A DNA stretch of 64,000 nucleotides from Isoetes taiwanensis (taxonomy: Eukaryota > Streptophyta > Lycopodiopsida > Isoetales > Isoetaceae), in the NCBI GenBank assembly GCA_021234155.1, contig JAJEKV010000057.1, forward strand, positions 2,199,821 through 2,263,820, written 5' to 3'. Every line of letters begins with the position of its first letter. Position 1 is the first letter of the stretch. The notes below the pieces were generated by a model. The model made no database searches. It was given only the letters and a program-made list of their open reading frames with translations, and was not told where the DNA came from. The translations under genes were made by a program, and so were the position numbers. Shown here piece after piece: positions 1-11,274 of the stretch.

Positions 1-3000
1 TCGTTGATGCTTCGACATTTCGGTCACGCTTCGACCTGTTCTCGGCGTAATTGTTCCCCCTTCATGATACTTGAAGCTATTTTGAGGCGCTCTCTTGAGG
101 TCGTGTCTTGGCGCTTCCTTTGGCTATACTCCTCTGGAGTTGTTCTCTTCTGCAGTTGTTCTTTGAATCGTCCATCCTTGGGTTCACCAAGTTGCATGCA
201 AGTCTGCATGCGAGTTATCGGCTCGCTTCGCCCCACCTAATTGCTTCTCCATCGAGCTTCCAATCTTCCTTGTTTGATCCCCTCGGTCACATGGCTTGGA
301 TATGTCACGTTCCTCAGTGCTATGCCGTCTTCTTGTCTTGAGGTACCCTCCGGTGGTTTTGATTGTGCCCGTCAGTTTTGATCCTCATGTTGCCTCTAGG
401 AAGCTCGTGGAAGAAGTCGGTTGCTAACACTTCTCCAGCTTTCAGTTCCTGACCTTTGTCCCTCTATGCATGTCGGTCTCTCTGTCAAGTAAAGCTTCAT
501 GGCTCTCCTCCTGGCTGGCTATATTGTGGGGGTGATGGATCCTTATATTTCTTGTGCCACTTGACCCTTGAGTTGAAGAAGTACCACCTTAGATATAGTC
601 TTGTCGTTGAATAGCGGCTATTATCTTGAACTCTCTTTTTGCGAAGGTGCTTGCTTTGCTATCCTTGTCGTTAAGGTGTCGAGTGCTTCTACCTTGGGCG
701 TTTGATGTCCCTCATGTCGGAGATACGATCGGCTTCTTTTCTTCTAATTACTGGTAGGAGTACCTGACGAAGCCATCACCTAGTTGTTGAAGGCATATCT
801 CCCGCCGCGATTGCCTTTCGTAAGTGCATCTCCATCTAATACCGTGTCATAGCGCATCACCCTATATTACCACAAGGTGGAATTATGGTTGTCGAGATGT
901 TGCCTTCTTAGTTGGCTCGTTGATGTCGGGTCGTTCCTCCTTCTATTGTTGAGGCCACTCGTGTCATAAGTTCGTCAAGTGTTGCTGCTGCCACAAGAGG
1001 TAGTGGTGCGCCCTGACGATGTCCTGGTGCAGTAGCGCTGATGATCTTGACATGACTGGTGTTGTCTCTTATTCTGACATTGGGTGGACGAGCGGTCTTC
1101 TACTTGAGGGCACTTCCCGAAGTGTTTGAAGTCGAAGGTTTGCTTGGGCTCTGGTCGTTTCTCCCTCGTACTTGCTCTTCCATTTTGATCTTGGGCTATG
1201 ATTGTGCTTCCTTGCTTCCTCATTTGGTAGTCGAAGTGAAGGAGCTTTCTGATCTAAGCGCTAAATCCGTAAAACATGACTTTAAACTCATGTTTCTACA
1301 CTATATCTGTGAGCACCCGAGATATACAATAGACATATACGCATTTACATTGGGATTTTAATTCATCCACTTTTTTTAAAACAACTACGAAGATCTACTT
1401 AAATGTTTATACTCCTTTAGGGTTTCCCCTCCTCCTATCGCGTTTGATCCTTCGGTTTTGCTACATCTTCTTCGTTCTGGTTGACTCCGGGATTCCTTGA
1501 GATCTTTGCTACTATTGTTGAGCTTCATGTCCGATCCGAGCTCGTCACCCCGATTCGCGAAGAGTGTTCGTCGATGTGATCCCTTGAAAAAGATGCTCCT
1601 CCTTAATGTGTATGTCCACCGTAAGGAATGCGGTGACCGCTCAACGTCCCCAGTATGCGATTGTCTCGTTGCAAGGTTGCCGATGTGCGGTGCCATTGAT
1701 CGGTTGATCACCTGGCTGTTGCAGTCGGACGTTCTTGAATGTCTTCGAAGCTCTGAGATCGTGGTCGGTAGGCAGGCATTGTCATTCCTCCGTAGGTTGA
1801 ATTCCTGAGTGCGCCCCTGTTGATTGGGCTTTGCTTCATTCCGAGGTGCCTCTCCTGTGCTTGGAAGTGTGGTCATTTCCATTGCACCTACCCTAGCTTC
1901 TTCCGGGTTGCCTTTTGCGTGATTTGTACCTGCTGGCTAGGTCGTCTCCTCCGTCCCTTGGATCCTATCCATTCGAGTCTCGCACTCCTTGGCTGACGTA
2001 GTAAAGTCGTCCTTCCTTTGCTTTCTAGGTGTTTCTGGGTCCGGAATTCTTGTTTGAGCAGAATATTCTCCTCCTTGATCTTGCCCCTAATGCTGATATA
2101 GGCCTTCAAGTCGGAGATGTTCCCTGATATGCGTCTCCTCCCCCTCATGGTCTCCTACCTTTTGGAACCGATGAAAGTTCTCCTGCTGGTGCAAGGGAGC
2201 TGGAAAGCTCGTCCGGGTCAGCCTTAGGTGCTTTGTGGTTGCCTAGCTTGGTTGCTCCTTTTGTTGACGTTGCATGACATTTGGAGCTGCTTTGGGGCGC
2301 AAGGTCGTGGTTCCCTCCGATTTCTATCACGGCTCACGTGTCGCCATGACTTCTCTCCTCGATGGAAGATTATGCCCCCTCGCCCTAGCTCGTGATGCTA
2401 ATGTGGCATTCTTTGTCTAACGTCTTCCCCTTTTTTTGTATTTTGCTGCCTTGCATTCTTCCATTTGAAACTCATGTGCGTCGAGTGGTGAAGCGTCGAG
2501 ATCCTCTTTCGATGTGAGCTTGTGGGCGTGGTAGCCAGGAGGTTGACATCTAGAATATTCTTGATGCCGTTGGTTACCAATTATTCTTCCCATTTGATGA
2601 AGATTGATGATAGGTTTGGTGGTGTCTGTTCTACTCGTTTGTCGGTTGAGGTGTTTGTCGTTGTGCTTTCCTCTCTTGGGTCGCCTTTCCGGTCTCCTCT
2701 CCTTATCTATCACGTACATCATTTGGGACCTTGATGTCTTCAAGAAGTTGCGCCTCTAGCTCTTACGTGGCTCGCCCCTGTACCTCTGAAAGCAACGCTT
2801 CAGTATATTCTAGAGTCTAAGGGTCCACTTGAAGGGCTCTCCTACAATATTTTGGGCTCTATAAGCAAGCAAGATGGCTCGAGCAGCATTACTGGAGACA
2901 TGTCTATAATCTCCAAGTCTATGGACATTAGGACGTGTGGTATGGTATGACGTGAGGGTTGTTTTGCAAACCTCCATGATGTTTGAGGCATACTCTAAGG

Positions 3001-3130
3001 TCCTATCAAAGTTGGTTTGGGGGAGTCCAGTCTCTACACACGGAGTGACTTGGGCAGCTCTAGACTCTAGCTCCTTTCTAGGTATCCTGGCAATAGGGAG
3101 TGTCAATGTGGCGGCTATATAAGTCAAACT
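1..3130 (-). other. Degenerate region, possibly old Ty3-type retrotransposon sequence
   Basis: I recognise no intact gene here. Minus-strand frames at 2,417-2,743 and 1,385-1,882 have a basic, polar composition that weakly recalls the linker and zinc-finger part of plant Ty3 gag and the start of its protease. No complete CCHC knuckle, DTG/DSG aspartate or reverse transcriptase motif is visible. Frames break every few hundred bases on both strands. The assignment is inference. The region could equally be unrelated non-coding DNA. Confidence 0.2.
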
Positions 3131-3528
3131 CTATTAGAAGGACACAAAATTAGGTCAAGGTTTATGCCTTTGGCATGAGCAGAGGTGATGTACCAACAGT
3201 TGGACTTGGGTTGCTATGCTGAGGTCTAGATGACTATAACAAAGGGGTGTTCTTGGGCACTACTATCTAGGAGTAAGGCATCAGCTTTGAGCCGAGAGCA
3301 ATACTTGCGAGGTACTAATGGGGTATGCTTCTATTTACAAACAAATCACAGTTTGGGAAAATAATTCAAGGGTTTGAGCAATTTTCGTCATTTTGAGCTG
3401 GGGTTTGACATTTCTAGCCTAATTTGAGGTCACAAATGGATTCTAGGCTGTCTAACGGTCCTATTGCAACAAATCTCAAGCGATTTGGAGCTCTGTAGCT
3501 CAAGTTATGGGGTTTGAAAAATCGGACG

Positions 3529-4629
3529 CCTCTAAGAGTGCGCGAGGGGGGTGTTAGGTTGGGACCTAAGTGGCCTCTGGCGCACTCTTGGAGTCATTGG
3601 CCTATCTCTGTCTAATGGATGCCAAGAATCCGCTGGGAGGGGTAAATTCCTATTCGTTTTCTTCCTAAATGCAAGTTTCTTTGTTTATTACTACGTTTGG
3701 AGCAAGTAGGGCTAATCAAGGCCCGGTTGGTTTGGATGACTCTAAGAGTCTTGTGGGAGGAGGGGTTAGGTTGGGACCTAACTATGCTCTGGCGCACTCT
3801 TGGAGTCGTTGGTCAAAATATCGCATTTGCTCCAGATCTAATACTGTACCTAATGAAATACACATTTTTAAACGACTATATATCTTTATTATTCAAAATT
3901 TTCATACACTACATATAAGCCATCGGTTACACAAAAAGCAGCTTGTGTTCTATTTATCGTCCTCTTGATGTACCCATGATCTCATGTCTTTTCGGTGTCT
4001 TTTCGTGGGCGTGCACGCCAATGAGTCTTCAAGTGTTGCCGACCTCCATGCCTTGCTTAATTTCTTGGTTTGTTGATGAAATCCTCCATATCTCGAATCG
4101 AAGCTAGGTCTTCTTCAACTATTTTCTCTCGAACCCCTCTAAGCATGCGCGAGGAGGGTGTTAGGTCCAGACCTAACTATGCCCTGGCGCACCCTTAGAG
4201 GTGTTGTCCCTTTCCGCTCTAAACTTATCCAATTTACACAATTTAACATGCGTTTCCCACTAATTTAATCATTCTAAACAAGATTCTATTATTACCTTTA
4301 CCATTTGAGTAAGTTATGATCAATTTTTGAGGTCACTTTTAGGGAAGACTCTAAGAGTGCGCGAGGAGGGGGTTAGGTCGGGACCTAACTATACTCTGGC
4401 GCACTCTTGGAGTCATTGTTCCAAAAGTGACTTGTACTTAATGTTTTTCGATGTTTTAACATATAATTCTAGCTATTCCGAGCTTTTTGATTGGGATTTC
4501 ATCTTTTATTTTACCATTTGGAGTTCCTAAGGCCAAGTTCTAGGGTTTATATGGGGTGACTACTCTAAGAGTGCACGAGAGGGCCATTAGGTCTGAACCT
4601 AACATGCTCCTGGCGCACTCTTGAAGTCA
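3529..4629. repeat. Five nested-hairpin repeats at about 210-bp spacing
   Basis: Copies lie at 3,529-3,594, 3,738-3,807, 4,134-4,202, 4,347-4,414 and 4,561-4,629. Each has an outer inverted repeat, GACTCTAAGAGTGCGC against GCGCACTCTTGGAGTC in the best copy, and an inner palindrome GTTAGGTC..GACCTAAC, so about 68 nt can fold as a double-stem hairpin. Each copy is followed by a similar ATTGGCC- or GTTGTCC-like start. Starts are 209, 396, 213 and 214 bp apart, as if one position of a regular array is empty. I see no coding potential. It could be a small MITE family or a diverged satellite. Confidence 0.75.
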
Positions 4630-4699
4630 TTGGCCAAAAGTGCCTGAAATTTAGTAGGATCTCTTAAGTGCCTATGTTCTCTAATTATCATAATCTTAG

Positions 4700-6400
4700 A
4701 TAATTACTAGCTCTACCCCAGGAAAAAATTTTCCCGCCACTCGAGGTTTGTGCTTGGGCTTTTACCTCCAAGACTGAATGTCTAGATGAGTTAGTTCCTA
4801 TAGGGTTTTGATTCGGTGCTTTCGATCACCGTGGTCCGCCAAGATCGAGCTCGATACCATTAGACGGCCCGGCTCATATCACGATGCCCGATCGTGATCC
4901 TAACCGGAGATCATCCCTCAAACCAGCATCCGCCCGACATGAGGCCGTCCACCTAACATCGGGCCCTTGATGGTGGCCAAGAACCCGACGGGGAAGAATG
5001 GACGTGTCATTCATCCCGTCTCCCTCGGGATCGACCTAGCTGCGGAAGCGTAAACAAAACATGAGCACATGACATCAATCAACAATAACATACCCACCTC
5101 GAAGGGTGGTCCACCATATCACAGTAGCTGCAACAACACATCAAGATGCGTCAATATAACATGGGGAAATTCTACCCGGGCTCGGACTCATGGGGAAAGG
5201 CTGGCGGCTTGGGGTCTCCAGATAACAATGCAAACAGAATTCATGGCAAATGGATTTGGCTGGCATAGGAACATGGCCGTTGGGTAGTCCACTCCATCCG
5301 CCCCTCCCGTGCATACTTTGCAGATAGGGTGAAAAGTATTGGAGCTCGACCGTAGCTCTTAGGGTGAATAGCCGAGGGGCTACCGCACCGGGTTGCATCT
5401 CCCGCCCCCGATGAGGCGAGGAGGGAATCACTCCCCTCCGGAAGGTTCATGCCAATCACAGGCGAAGCTAGAGAGCCACCGCCAGATTCGACTTCAACTC
5501 ACCGGAAGGTGACGATCACCCCACGCAGTGTCGAGCCCATACCCCGCCCTCACGCAGCGGTGCGGGGGTATTAGGCCTAGCTCACGGCATTCCGGGCGTG
5601 GCCGCCGCATACCGGATCAACCGCGGATTAGACAAGCCCTCCCTTGTCCCGGTCTAGCTCCGCCACCCACGGCCAAAGCGGGCTCTTATGCAGGTGCCGC
5701 ATTAATTGGGAATTAATGGGCTAAAACTAGGATCATACCACTACTTGGGCTCACGGTCTCTTCCCCCCCTTCCCAATACACAAGAGTGGCGCATAGAATG
5801 TCAAAACATCATCACAACAGAACTGAAAATAATAGAATACATCTATTCTAATCTACCTAATCATACATGGTTAGGTTCCTTTGTTAGTGTCTATCATTCT
5901 TAGGCTGTAGGGGTCGCCTATAGCTAAGAATGGATGCTAACCCTACTGAAAGAGGCCTGATAACTCGGATCTACCTATTGAATCAACCACCCACCCGCAT
6001 CTTGGCTGGCTCCCACTCCTCTGAAGCATCCATGCTGCTGATCTCGGGTTTGCTGATCTTGGATCGAGCTGCAACCTGGGAGATCCGACTTCTATGCTCC
6101 CGTTCAGGCGGAAATGCATCCTCTGCTGCTTCAATCCGAGACTCAGGGGCTGAGAACTGAAAGGGTTTCCCTTTTAGGGTTTATGCCCCTTTTATCCCCA
6201 CGAATTTAGGGCTGGTCCCTTTTGGTCAATGGGTCATTGCCACGTGGCAAAAAGGGATTATATTCACATGTTGCTTTAACATGTGCAATATAATGGTTCA
6301 CAAGGTCGTACCCTAGGTATGGTCGTCGTGTACATGTCGTCTGAGTCGACATGTACTAGTGACGTGTCAGTATAATATACGTATTCATACCGTATGTTAT
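4700..6400. other. GC-richer non-coding block, probable retroelement non-coding sequence
   Basis: This block is visibly richer in G+C than its surroundings. It holds only short shadow ORFs with proline- and arginine-rich, low-information translations. I see no conserved motif, RNA gene or inverted terminal repeat. The style resembles non-coding parts of large plant LTR elements, but no LTR pair is present in the window, so this is a guess. Confidence 0.25.
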
Positions 6401-6575
6401 GCTGGAACGTCACAGAGCAGGTATGAGGTCACCCATACCTTTTATCATTGTTGTGCAACATTAGTGCTCGAGCTTTAGAATTCTAGTGCCTCATAGTAGT
6501 CCGACTGACTGTATGGATCTAGGAGTCCTAGGAGCAGGTATGAGGTCACCCATACAATAATTATAATATCCACTC

Positions 6576-6842
6576 TTGATCATGACAGATTATACAACAA
6601 AATGGGCCAAAGCTAGTCCACTATCAGATAAACAACAACAAACACAAGTCGTACGATTTATAAGCTCATCATTGGGCTTATTAAAGGTTTTATCTCTTGA
6701 AACTCAGCAAATGATCACGGCACTTATTTCATCTACAAAGTCATCTCTGAAATTACTAAATGTCTAATGATTGCTCACAAGGAAAGCAGGCCATATTATG
6801 CTCGTGGTGATGAAGAAGCTGAAAGCACACCATTGAGAAATA
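6576..6842 (+). pseudogene. Retrotransposon integrase-core fragment
   Basis: The frame beginning at 6,576 reads MTDYTTKWAKASPLSDK. This matches the first catalytic-Asp block of plant Ty3 integrases (usually TDYTTKWVEA, where the D of TDY is catalytic). Downstream, similarity continues only through frame changes. No second Asp, Glu or neighbouring reverse transcriptase is seen. The same fragment occurs at 32,028-32,300, so it was present before the segment was duplicated. It is a dead relic. Confidence 0.5.
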
Positions 6843-7647
6843 TGTGACACCAAACAAAGAGATTGGGCTAGGTCATCATCCTTTGAGGATGCATAACTAC
6901 ATACAAGGATATCATGGAGTACACACCTTTCTCGCTTGTCTATATTATAGAAGTGGCCATGCCTTTCGAACATGTGGTATTGAACTACGATTTTTTCCTT
7001 GCCCAATAGCCAAGCACCCATGCGGCCCCACAGACGAATCGATTTTCTACATATCCATAGATATCTGAATCATTCTTGGCATTTAATGCTGGATTTTTAT
7101 TGTTATAGTTTGTATCCCATAGCTTCAGCACATTCTTCGAATTTGTATCTAAATTATATATGGCAACACATCCTTCTAGAAGTACAAAAAAGATATCATG
7201 TCATTGGCTGGAAGCATGCATTTTGTTTTGCAATGCTGAATAGCATCATAGGATGATGATGATTTCTACATTATTTTCAAAAGCGCTATTATGATCAATA
7301 GTAGATCCATAACATGACCAATTTGGACTTGTTTAGCACAGGCACGGTAACAAAAGGTCAACCAGCCATTACAAATTTTCTAGTGACCATACTCCATCAA
7401 TGATAAATAAGAATTTAAGTCTCAAAGATTAGAGAATATTACCACAGAGCTAATGCATTACAAAATTTGGACAAAGTGTCCCCCGGGAATTTCTTTATAA
7501 AACTCAAGAAATAGAACATGTCCCAAATTAGCCCAATTGTATTGACTGTCTCATTTACTACTGGATGGGAACTCCAAATTTGGCGGTGCACACAAGACAA
7601 ATAAGTCCGGCTTTTAGCTGCAATTTATTTATTAACCTAGTTGCAAA

Positions 7648-7860
7648 TCAATTAAATATGTACAGAGATATACATACAGGTGCAAGCTCTACTTCATGCT
7701 TTGGGATGAATGCCGTATCAACCTTTCCATCTTTAAAATCCTGCATATTATAGGCATATTGTTTGGCATATAAGGAATAGAGTTTTTGAGCACCATAGTT
7801 AATTGCCAAAAACAAAATTTACCTGGACATTTAGTATGAGTTTGTGATAATCTATCGTTG
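7648..7860 (-). pseudogene. Biotin carboxylase 3' exons, duplicated fragment
   Basis: This is a copy of the last exon (7,648-7,740, [14 protein letters not shown]) and of part of the penultimate exon (7,823-7,860, encoding [13 protein letters not shown]) of the gene at 33,098-36,214. The intron between them is kept with its splice signals. The penultimate exon is cut at 7,860 by the insertion 7,861-11,163; its remaining bases lie at 11,164-11,172. No upstream exon accompanies it, so it cannot make a biotin carboxylase. Confidence 0.9.
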
Positions 7861-8406
7861 TGTTTTTTCTTTCCGCTTCTTCTTTCTCTTCATGCTTGTT
7901 TCTGTTTTGAGAAGCATGTGCCTGTGGCTCAGTACATCTGAACCTCAATGGTTGAGGAAAACGCTTATGTGAAAGTAACCTTGCCAATCCGGCAGGAGAA
8001 GAGGCAGCCCCCACTGGTTTTTGGTTTGGCAATTTCGTGAAGAAGGATAATGGCAAGAAGAGTGGAAATCTGGTGATCCTTGCATATTAGACAAGATGAA
8101 GGCCTTCTCCCTCCTTTAACCGTAATGCATGAGCTCTGCTTATTTTCTTTGTCACAAGCTGCTAGAACTTCCACGAGAATGGTCTTTTTCTTATTTTCTT
8201 CAGGCTGATCATCTGCTAAAACTTCCCAGCTATTGGAAGACGAACCTTTGAGTTCAAGCTTCTAGGATGGCACTGCGGGTAAATCTACTCAAACTATGAC
8301 TTGCATTTGAAGCAGAATTGGAAGAGGATTTTGCCTCTGCGATGATGGTATAGAGAAATTACTTGCTATATTTCACTAGGTTTTGGGCTCATTCGATCCG
8401 GTTGCA

Positions 8407-8540
8407 GGTCAAGCCTTGCTTGCTTTTCGAGCCAGCATAACATCAGATCCTAATGGGGTTCTATCTAGTTGGAAAGCGGTCGATGAGACTCCATGCCAGT
8501 GGTTTGGCGTTGGTTGCTTTAATGATAAACTTATTAGACT
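8407..8540 (+). pseudogene. Captured exon: LRR receptor kinase N-terminal cap
   Basis: This is a single exon with a good acceptor (TTGCAG) and donor (GTAAGT). It translates as [20 protein letters not shown], then a W and the paired-Cys motif CQWFGVGC. That is the LRRNT_2 cap found before the leucine-rich repeats of plant receptor kinases (family pattern ALLxFK..I.DP.G.L.SW.....PC.W.GV.C). No LRRs, membrane segment or kinase domain follow. It sits inside the 7,861-11,163 insertion, so it is a transduplicated fragment. Confidence 0.75.
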
Positions 8541-8853
8541 GTAAGTAGTCGAACCTATCATGCCTTTTGCATTCTACTAGGATCTTTAAGGTAAGGGAAA
8601 CAAGATTTCAGAACTCAAAGATAATTTCACCCATTTATATTACCAGCAAATTAGAATGCAGTAACCAGCATCAGCCATATGCTAAGGAGGGCTGTCATCA
8701 TCATGCATCGGCTGCCTTGAATCAGATAGCCGGTAGCTTCTCCCTGTTACATTGCTTTCTGTAGCTTATAGCTATCCCATAGTTGTTCATTGAGTTGTAA
8801 CATATCAAATCTGTTCTAATTCATTCTCTTCAAACTTGGCCACATTCTTATAG

Positions 8854-9211
8854 GGAGAGAATGCACTTCGTGATGTTTACTCTAAGGATGGTCACTTAAG
8901 CTACTATATTGTGAGGCCTGGTGGATTGAACAATAAGGAAGGTGGCCAGTACAAAATCATTGCTGAAAAAGGTTAGTTTTCTATGATCAGTTTTGCACTT
9001 ACTAGATAACTAAGATCCATTTTATTTTTTGTCAGGGGATAAAGGAACGGGATCCATAAGTCGTCGTGATGTCGTTGCGATGTCGCCGCTGTTGTTGTTA
9101 CCTGTGTGGATGGACTTTGTACTCCGAACATTTGAAATTTATTGTGATATCCAGCAACCACCTTTAAATGGCCTAAAAGATATTTTGTCATTAGACTCTG
9201 ACAATAATTAG
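8854..9211 (+). pseudogene. Captured exons: NAD(P)-binding Rossmann (atypical SDR/NmrA-like) protein, C-terminal part
   Basis: Exon 8,854-8,971 encodes ENALRDV..SYYIVRPGGLNNKEGG. The VRPGGL block is characteristic of plant atypical short-chain dehydrogenase/NmrA-like proteins. A GT-AG intron follows, then from 9,036 GDKGTGSISRRDVVAM, which is the next conserved block. The segment where VCVEAL is usual is scrambled (SPLLLLPVW), and a recognisable FEIYCD end follows before the stop at 9,209-9,211. The N-terminal nucleotide-binding fold is absent. It is a gene fragment within the insertion, not a working enzyme. Confidence 0.7.
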
Positions 9212-9546
9212 CATGAAATGGTGAAGTCTATGGAAAAGGTGTTCCTTAACAGTGGTAAGCTTCTACAACGACCTGCACCTTTTACCATAGAGCCAGTGTG
9301 CCACCACAACACACACAGTTGTTTATTGTTGCGTGGAAATGCTGTTCTGCATCATTTTTATTTACCTTGGTTTCTTCAAAGTCCTACTACAGCAAAGATT
9401 TCTATGAGATATGTTTTTCACATTCTATTGCATTGTTGAACAAGAATTTATATATATGGAGTTTGAACTTGTAATAGTGCTGAATGGACGTTTCTTCATT
9501 TCTCCATGTTAGGTGGAAGATTTTCCCATTTTCTTTCTGCTTTAGT

Positions 9547-10231
9547 TAGGGCCCGAAGGGCCCAAAAAATTTTTTAATATACCAATCAACACACAACTAC
9601 CATTAACATTATTAACATAAACCATTGCATTTAACACATTTAAATTAAAATCCTCCTTAAACCCCCTTTGGTCTGGGTGCATATTCACACGGGGGGTTAC
9701 GTAGGGCACCGAGAGCTGTCGGATGGGCATATTTGCCCTTTATTCCAAGATCTGAACCGTACATAGCGATCCTCGTTTGTGGGGTATGCATGTACAAATT
9801 TTTGTATACTGTATATTAAGGTTTCCAAAATCAACACCATATAGTATTCCGCTTGAAATCTTATAGTATTTTGCGAATCTTATTATATAGTATAGCAAAT
9901 TTTGTACTTGCATACCCCACAAACGAGGAACTTTACGTACGGTGTAGATTAAGGAATAAGGGGTGAATATGCCTATCCAACAGCTCTCGCTGCCCGGAGT
10001 CACCCCCGGTGTGAATATGCACCCAAACCAAAGGGGGTTTAAGGGAGATTTTAATTTAAATGTGTTGGACCCAATGGTTGTGTTAATTAATGTCAATGGT
10101 AGTTATGTGTTGGTTGTTAATGTCAATGGTTGTTATGTGTTGGTTGTTATGTGTTGGGGGATTTATTTTTTATATGTTGGATGTTAATGGTTTGTGTTGC
10201 AAAAAAACTTTTTTGGCCCCTTCGGGGCCTT
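9547..10231. mobile_element. Foldback/MITE-like element with GGGCCC-hairpin ends
   Basis: The left arm (about 9,549-9,806) and right arm (about 9,896-10,229) are long, imperfect inverted repeats with a ~90-bp AT-rich centre. The tips are short hairpins, GGGCCCGAAGGGCCC on the left and GGCCCCTTCGGGGCC on the right, each next to an A or T run. The right half of a second copy is at 57,163-57,513. It has no ORF of its own; track-length frames inside it are mirror images of each other. It is probably a non-autonomous DNA element. Confidence 0.75.
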
Positions 10232-10907
10232 AGAAACACCCTCCCCTCGATGTGACAAAAATTTTAGAATTCAAACCAGAAAAAAAATTAAAATTCATTT
10301 GAGGCTTTCATCACCTGTAGCTTTTGAATTTCATCACAATAAAACAAATAGAACATAAGTAAAAGTTACCATAAAGATAGAGCAGATTGATCCCATTATT
10401 CTGAAAGTCATAAAGTTTGCAACACCCATACACAAACATTTTTCAACTGGAATTTAACAGCAGCCTTTGGCCTCCATGGATTCTTGTGGTGAGAAACCAA
10501 AGTGGGAAACTTTTCTGCTTGTTAGCACAAGGATCTAGAAGCCACGGAATTTGCTTAATAACTGCCTCAAAATCTAAAAATGCATGATAATTTTTTGCAA
10601 GCTTCATTCGGAATGAGCCATAAAACAATATCCAATAGCGCAATCATGTATTAATCAGCTGGTAGGATGTGAAAGCCTACCAAACCCGGCCGAAAAATTG
10701 TTGTTTTAGCATAGATAACTTAACCAAACATATGCATATCATACACTATCGAAAAGATCTCGGAGAGAGCTTTCCAAGGCAATAAAAATCATCTCAAATA
10801 GAGCTCTGGATCAAAAGTTATGATAAGAAATGTGTTGCCGGCGGGGAAACTGCACTACATGCGCCCTTCAAGCCCTTCATGTGCCCATTATGCACCACAC
10901 ACACAAA
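10232..10907. other. No gene seen
   Basis: AT-rich sequence within the 3.3-kb insertion. Short ORFs on the minus strand have no recognisable motif. Confidence 0.5.
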
Positions 10908-11163
10908 AAGAGGGCTTTTGTTGTGAGCCATTGGTTGTTGACCATTATGCACCACACGCATAAAAAAAAGGGCTTTTGTTGTGAGCCATTGGTTGTTGAC
11001 CATTGAAAAAAAAGGCTAAAATCAATGGCTCAGAAATGGTGCACTCTAGATGTACGCATTAGTACATCCATTTGAATACATCACGAAATCATAGAAAAAC
11101 CTTAGTGAAAAGTGTACAAAAACACAAAGAAAACCCCCCGTTATTATGCTACATATTTGGTAC
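10908..11163. repeat. Right terminus of insertion family (copy 1)
   Basis: The block starts with two copies of AGGGCTTTTGTTGTGAGCC at about 60-bp spacing. It continues through a perfect 7-bp hairpin (GATGTAC..GTACATC) about 100 bases from the end and finishes GTTATTATGCTACATAT. The same block, with one repeat unit, ends the insertion at 59,228-59,431. Sharing of an exact end at two unrelated sites marks it as an element terminus. Confidence 0.75.
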
Positions 11164-11274
11164 TCCTGTCAAAAACAATACCAACCAAATGAGTAGGATA
11201 CTTCATAAGGCATGAATATGGAAGGCAGACTAAGTAACAAACAGATCATCTGTTCCCACAGAACTTGCAAAATC
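11164..11274. repeat. Duplicated segment, right part (partner at 33,320-33,428)
   Basis: Continues the duplication broken at 7,860: the start of exon 14 and part of intron 13 of biotin carboxylase, including GCAAAATC at the end. It stops matching at 11,274 against 33,428. Confidence 0.9.

Larger units (their letters stand above)
6414..7860. repeat. Duplicated segment, left part (partner at 31,862-33,319)
   Basis: The sequence from the GAGCAGGTATGAGG motif to base 7,860 matches 31,862 onward almost base for base, with scattered substitutions and 1-4 base indels. It carries an integrase fragment, intergenic DNA and the last two exons of the biotin carboxylase gene. The match stops abruptly at 7,860 inside exon 14 and resumes at 11,164, showing that 7,861-11,163 was inserted later. 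Because the other locus holds the whole gene, this copy is the derived one. Confidence 0.9.
7861..11163. mobile_element. 3.3-kb insertion carrying gene fragments, unclassified
   Basis: Boundaries come from comparison with the uninterrupted duplicate near 33,310. Flanks rejoin as ..CGTTG + TTGGTAC.. with no clear target duplication. The left end begins TGTTTTTTCTTTCC and the right end finishes GTTATTATGCTACATAT. The last ~200 bases recur at the end of a second insertion at 57,160-59,431, so the right end is a reusable terminus. Inside are an LRR-kinase exon, NAD(P)-binding protein exons and a foldback element. No transposase or long terminal inverted repeat is visible. Fragment capture and lack of a target duplication recall Helitrons, but the TC/CTRR ends and A^T target site are absent. 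Confidence 0.7.

Noticed and set aside
4800-6150. Organelle or bacterial DNA transfer, because of higher G+C
   Set aside because: No organelle or bacterial gene, rRNA or ORF can be recognised.
7861-11163. Canonical Helitron
   Set aside because: No TC start, no CTRR end with a hairpin just upstream, and the target is not A^T.
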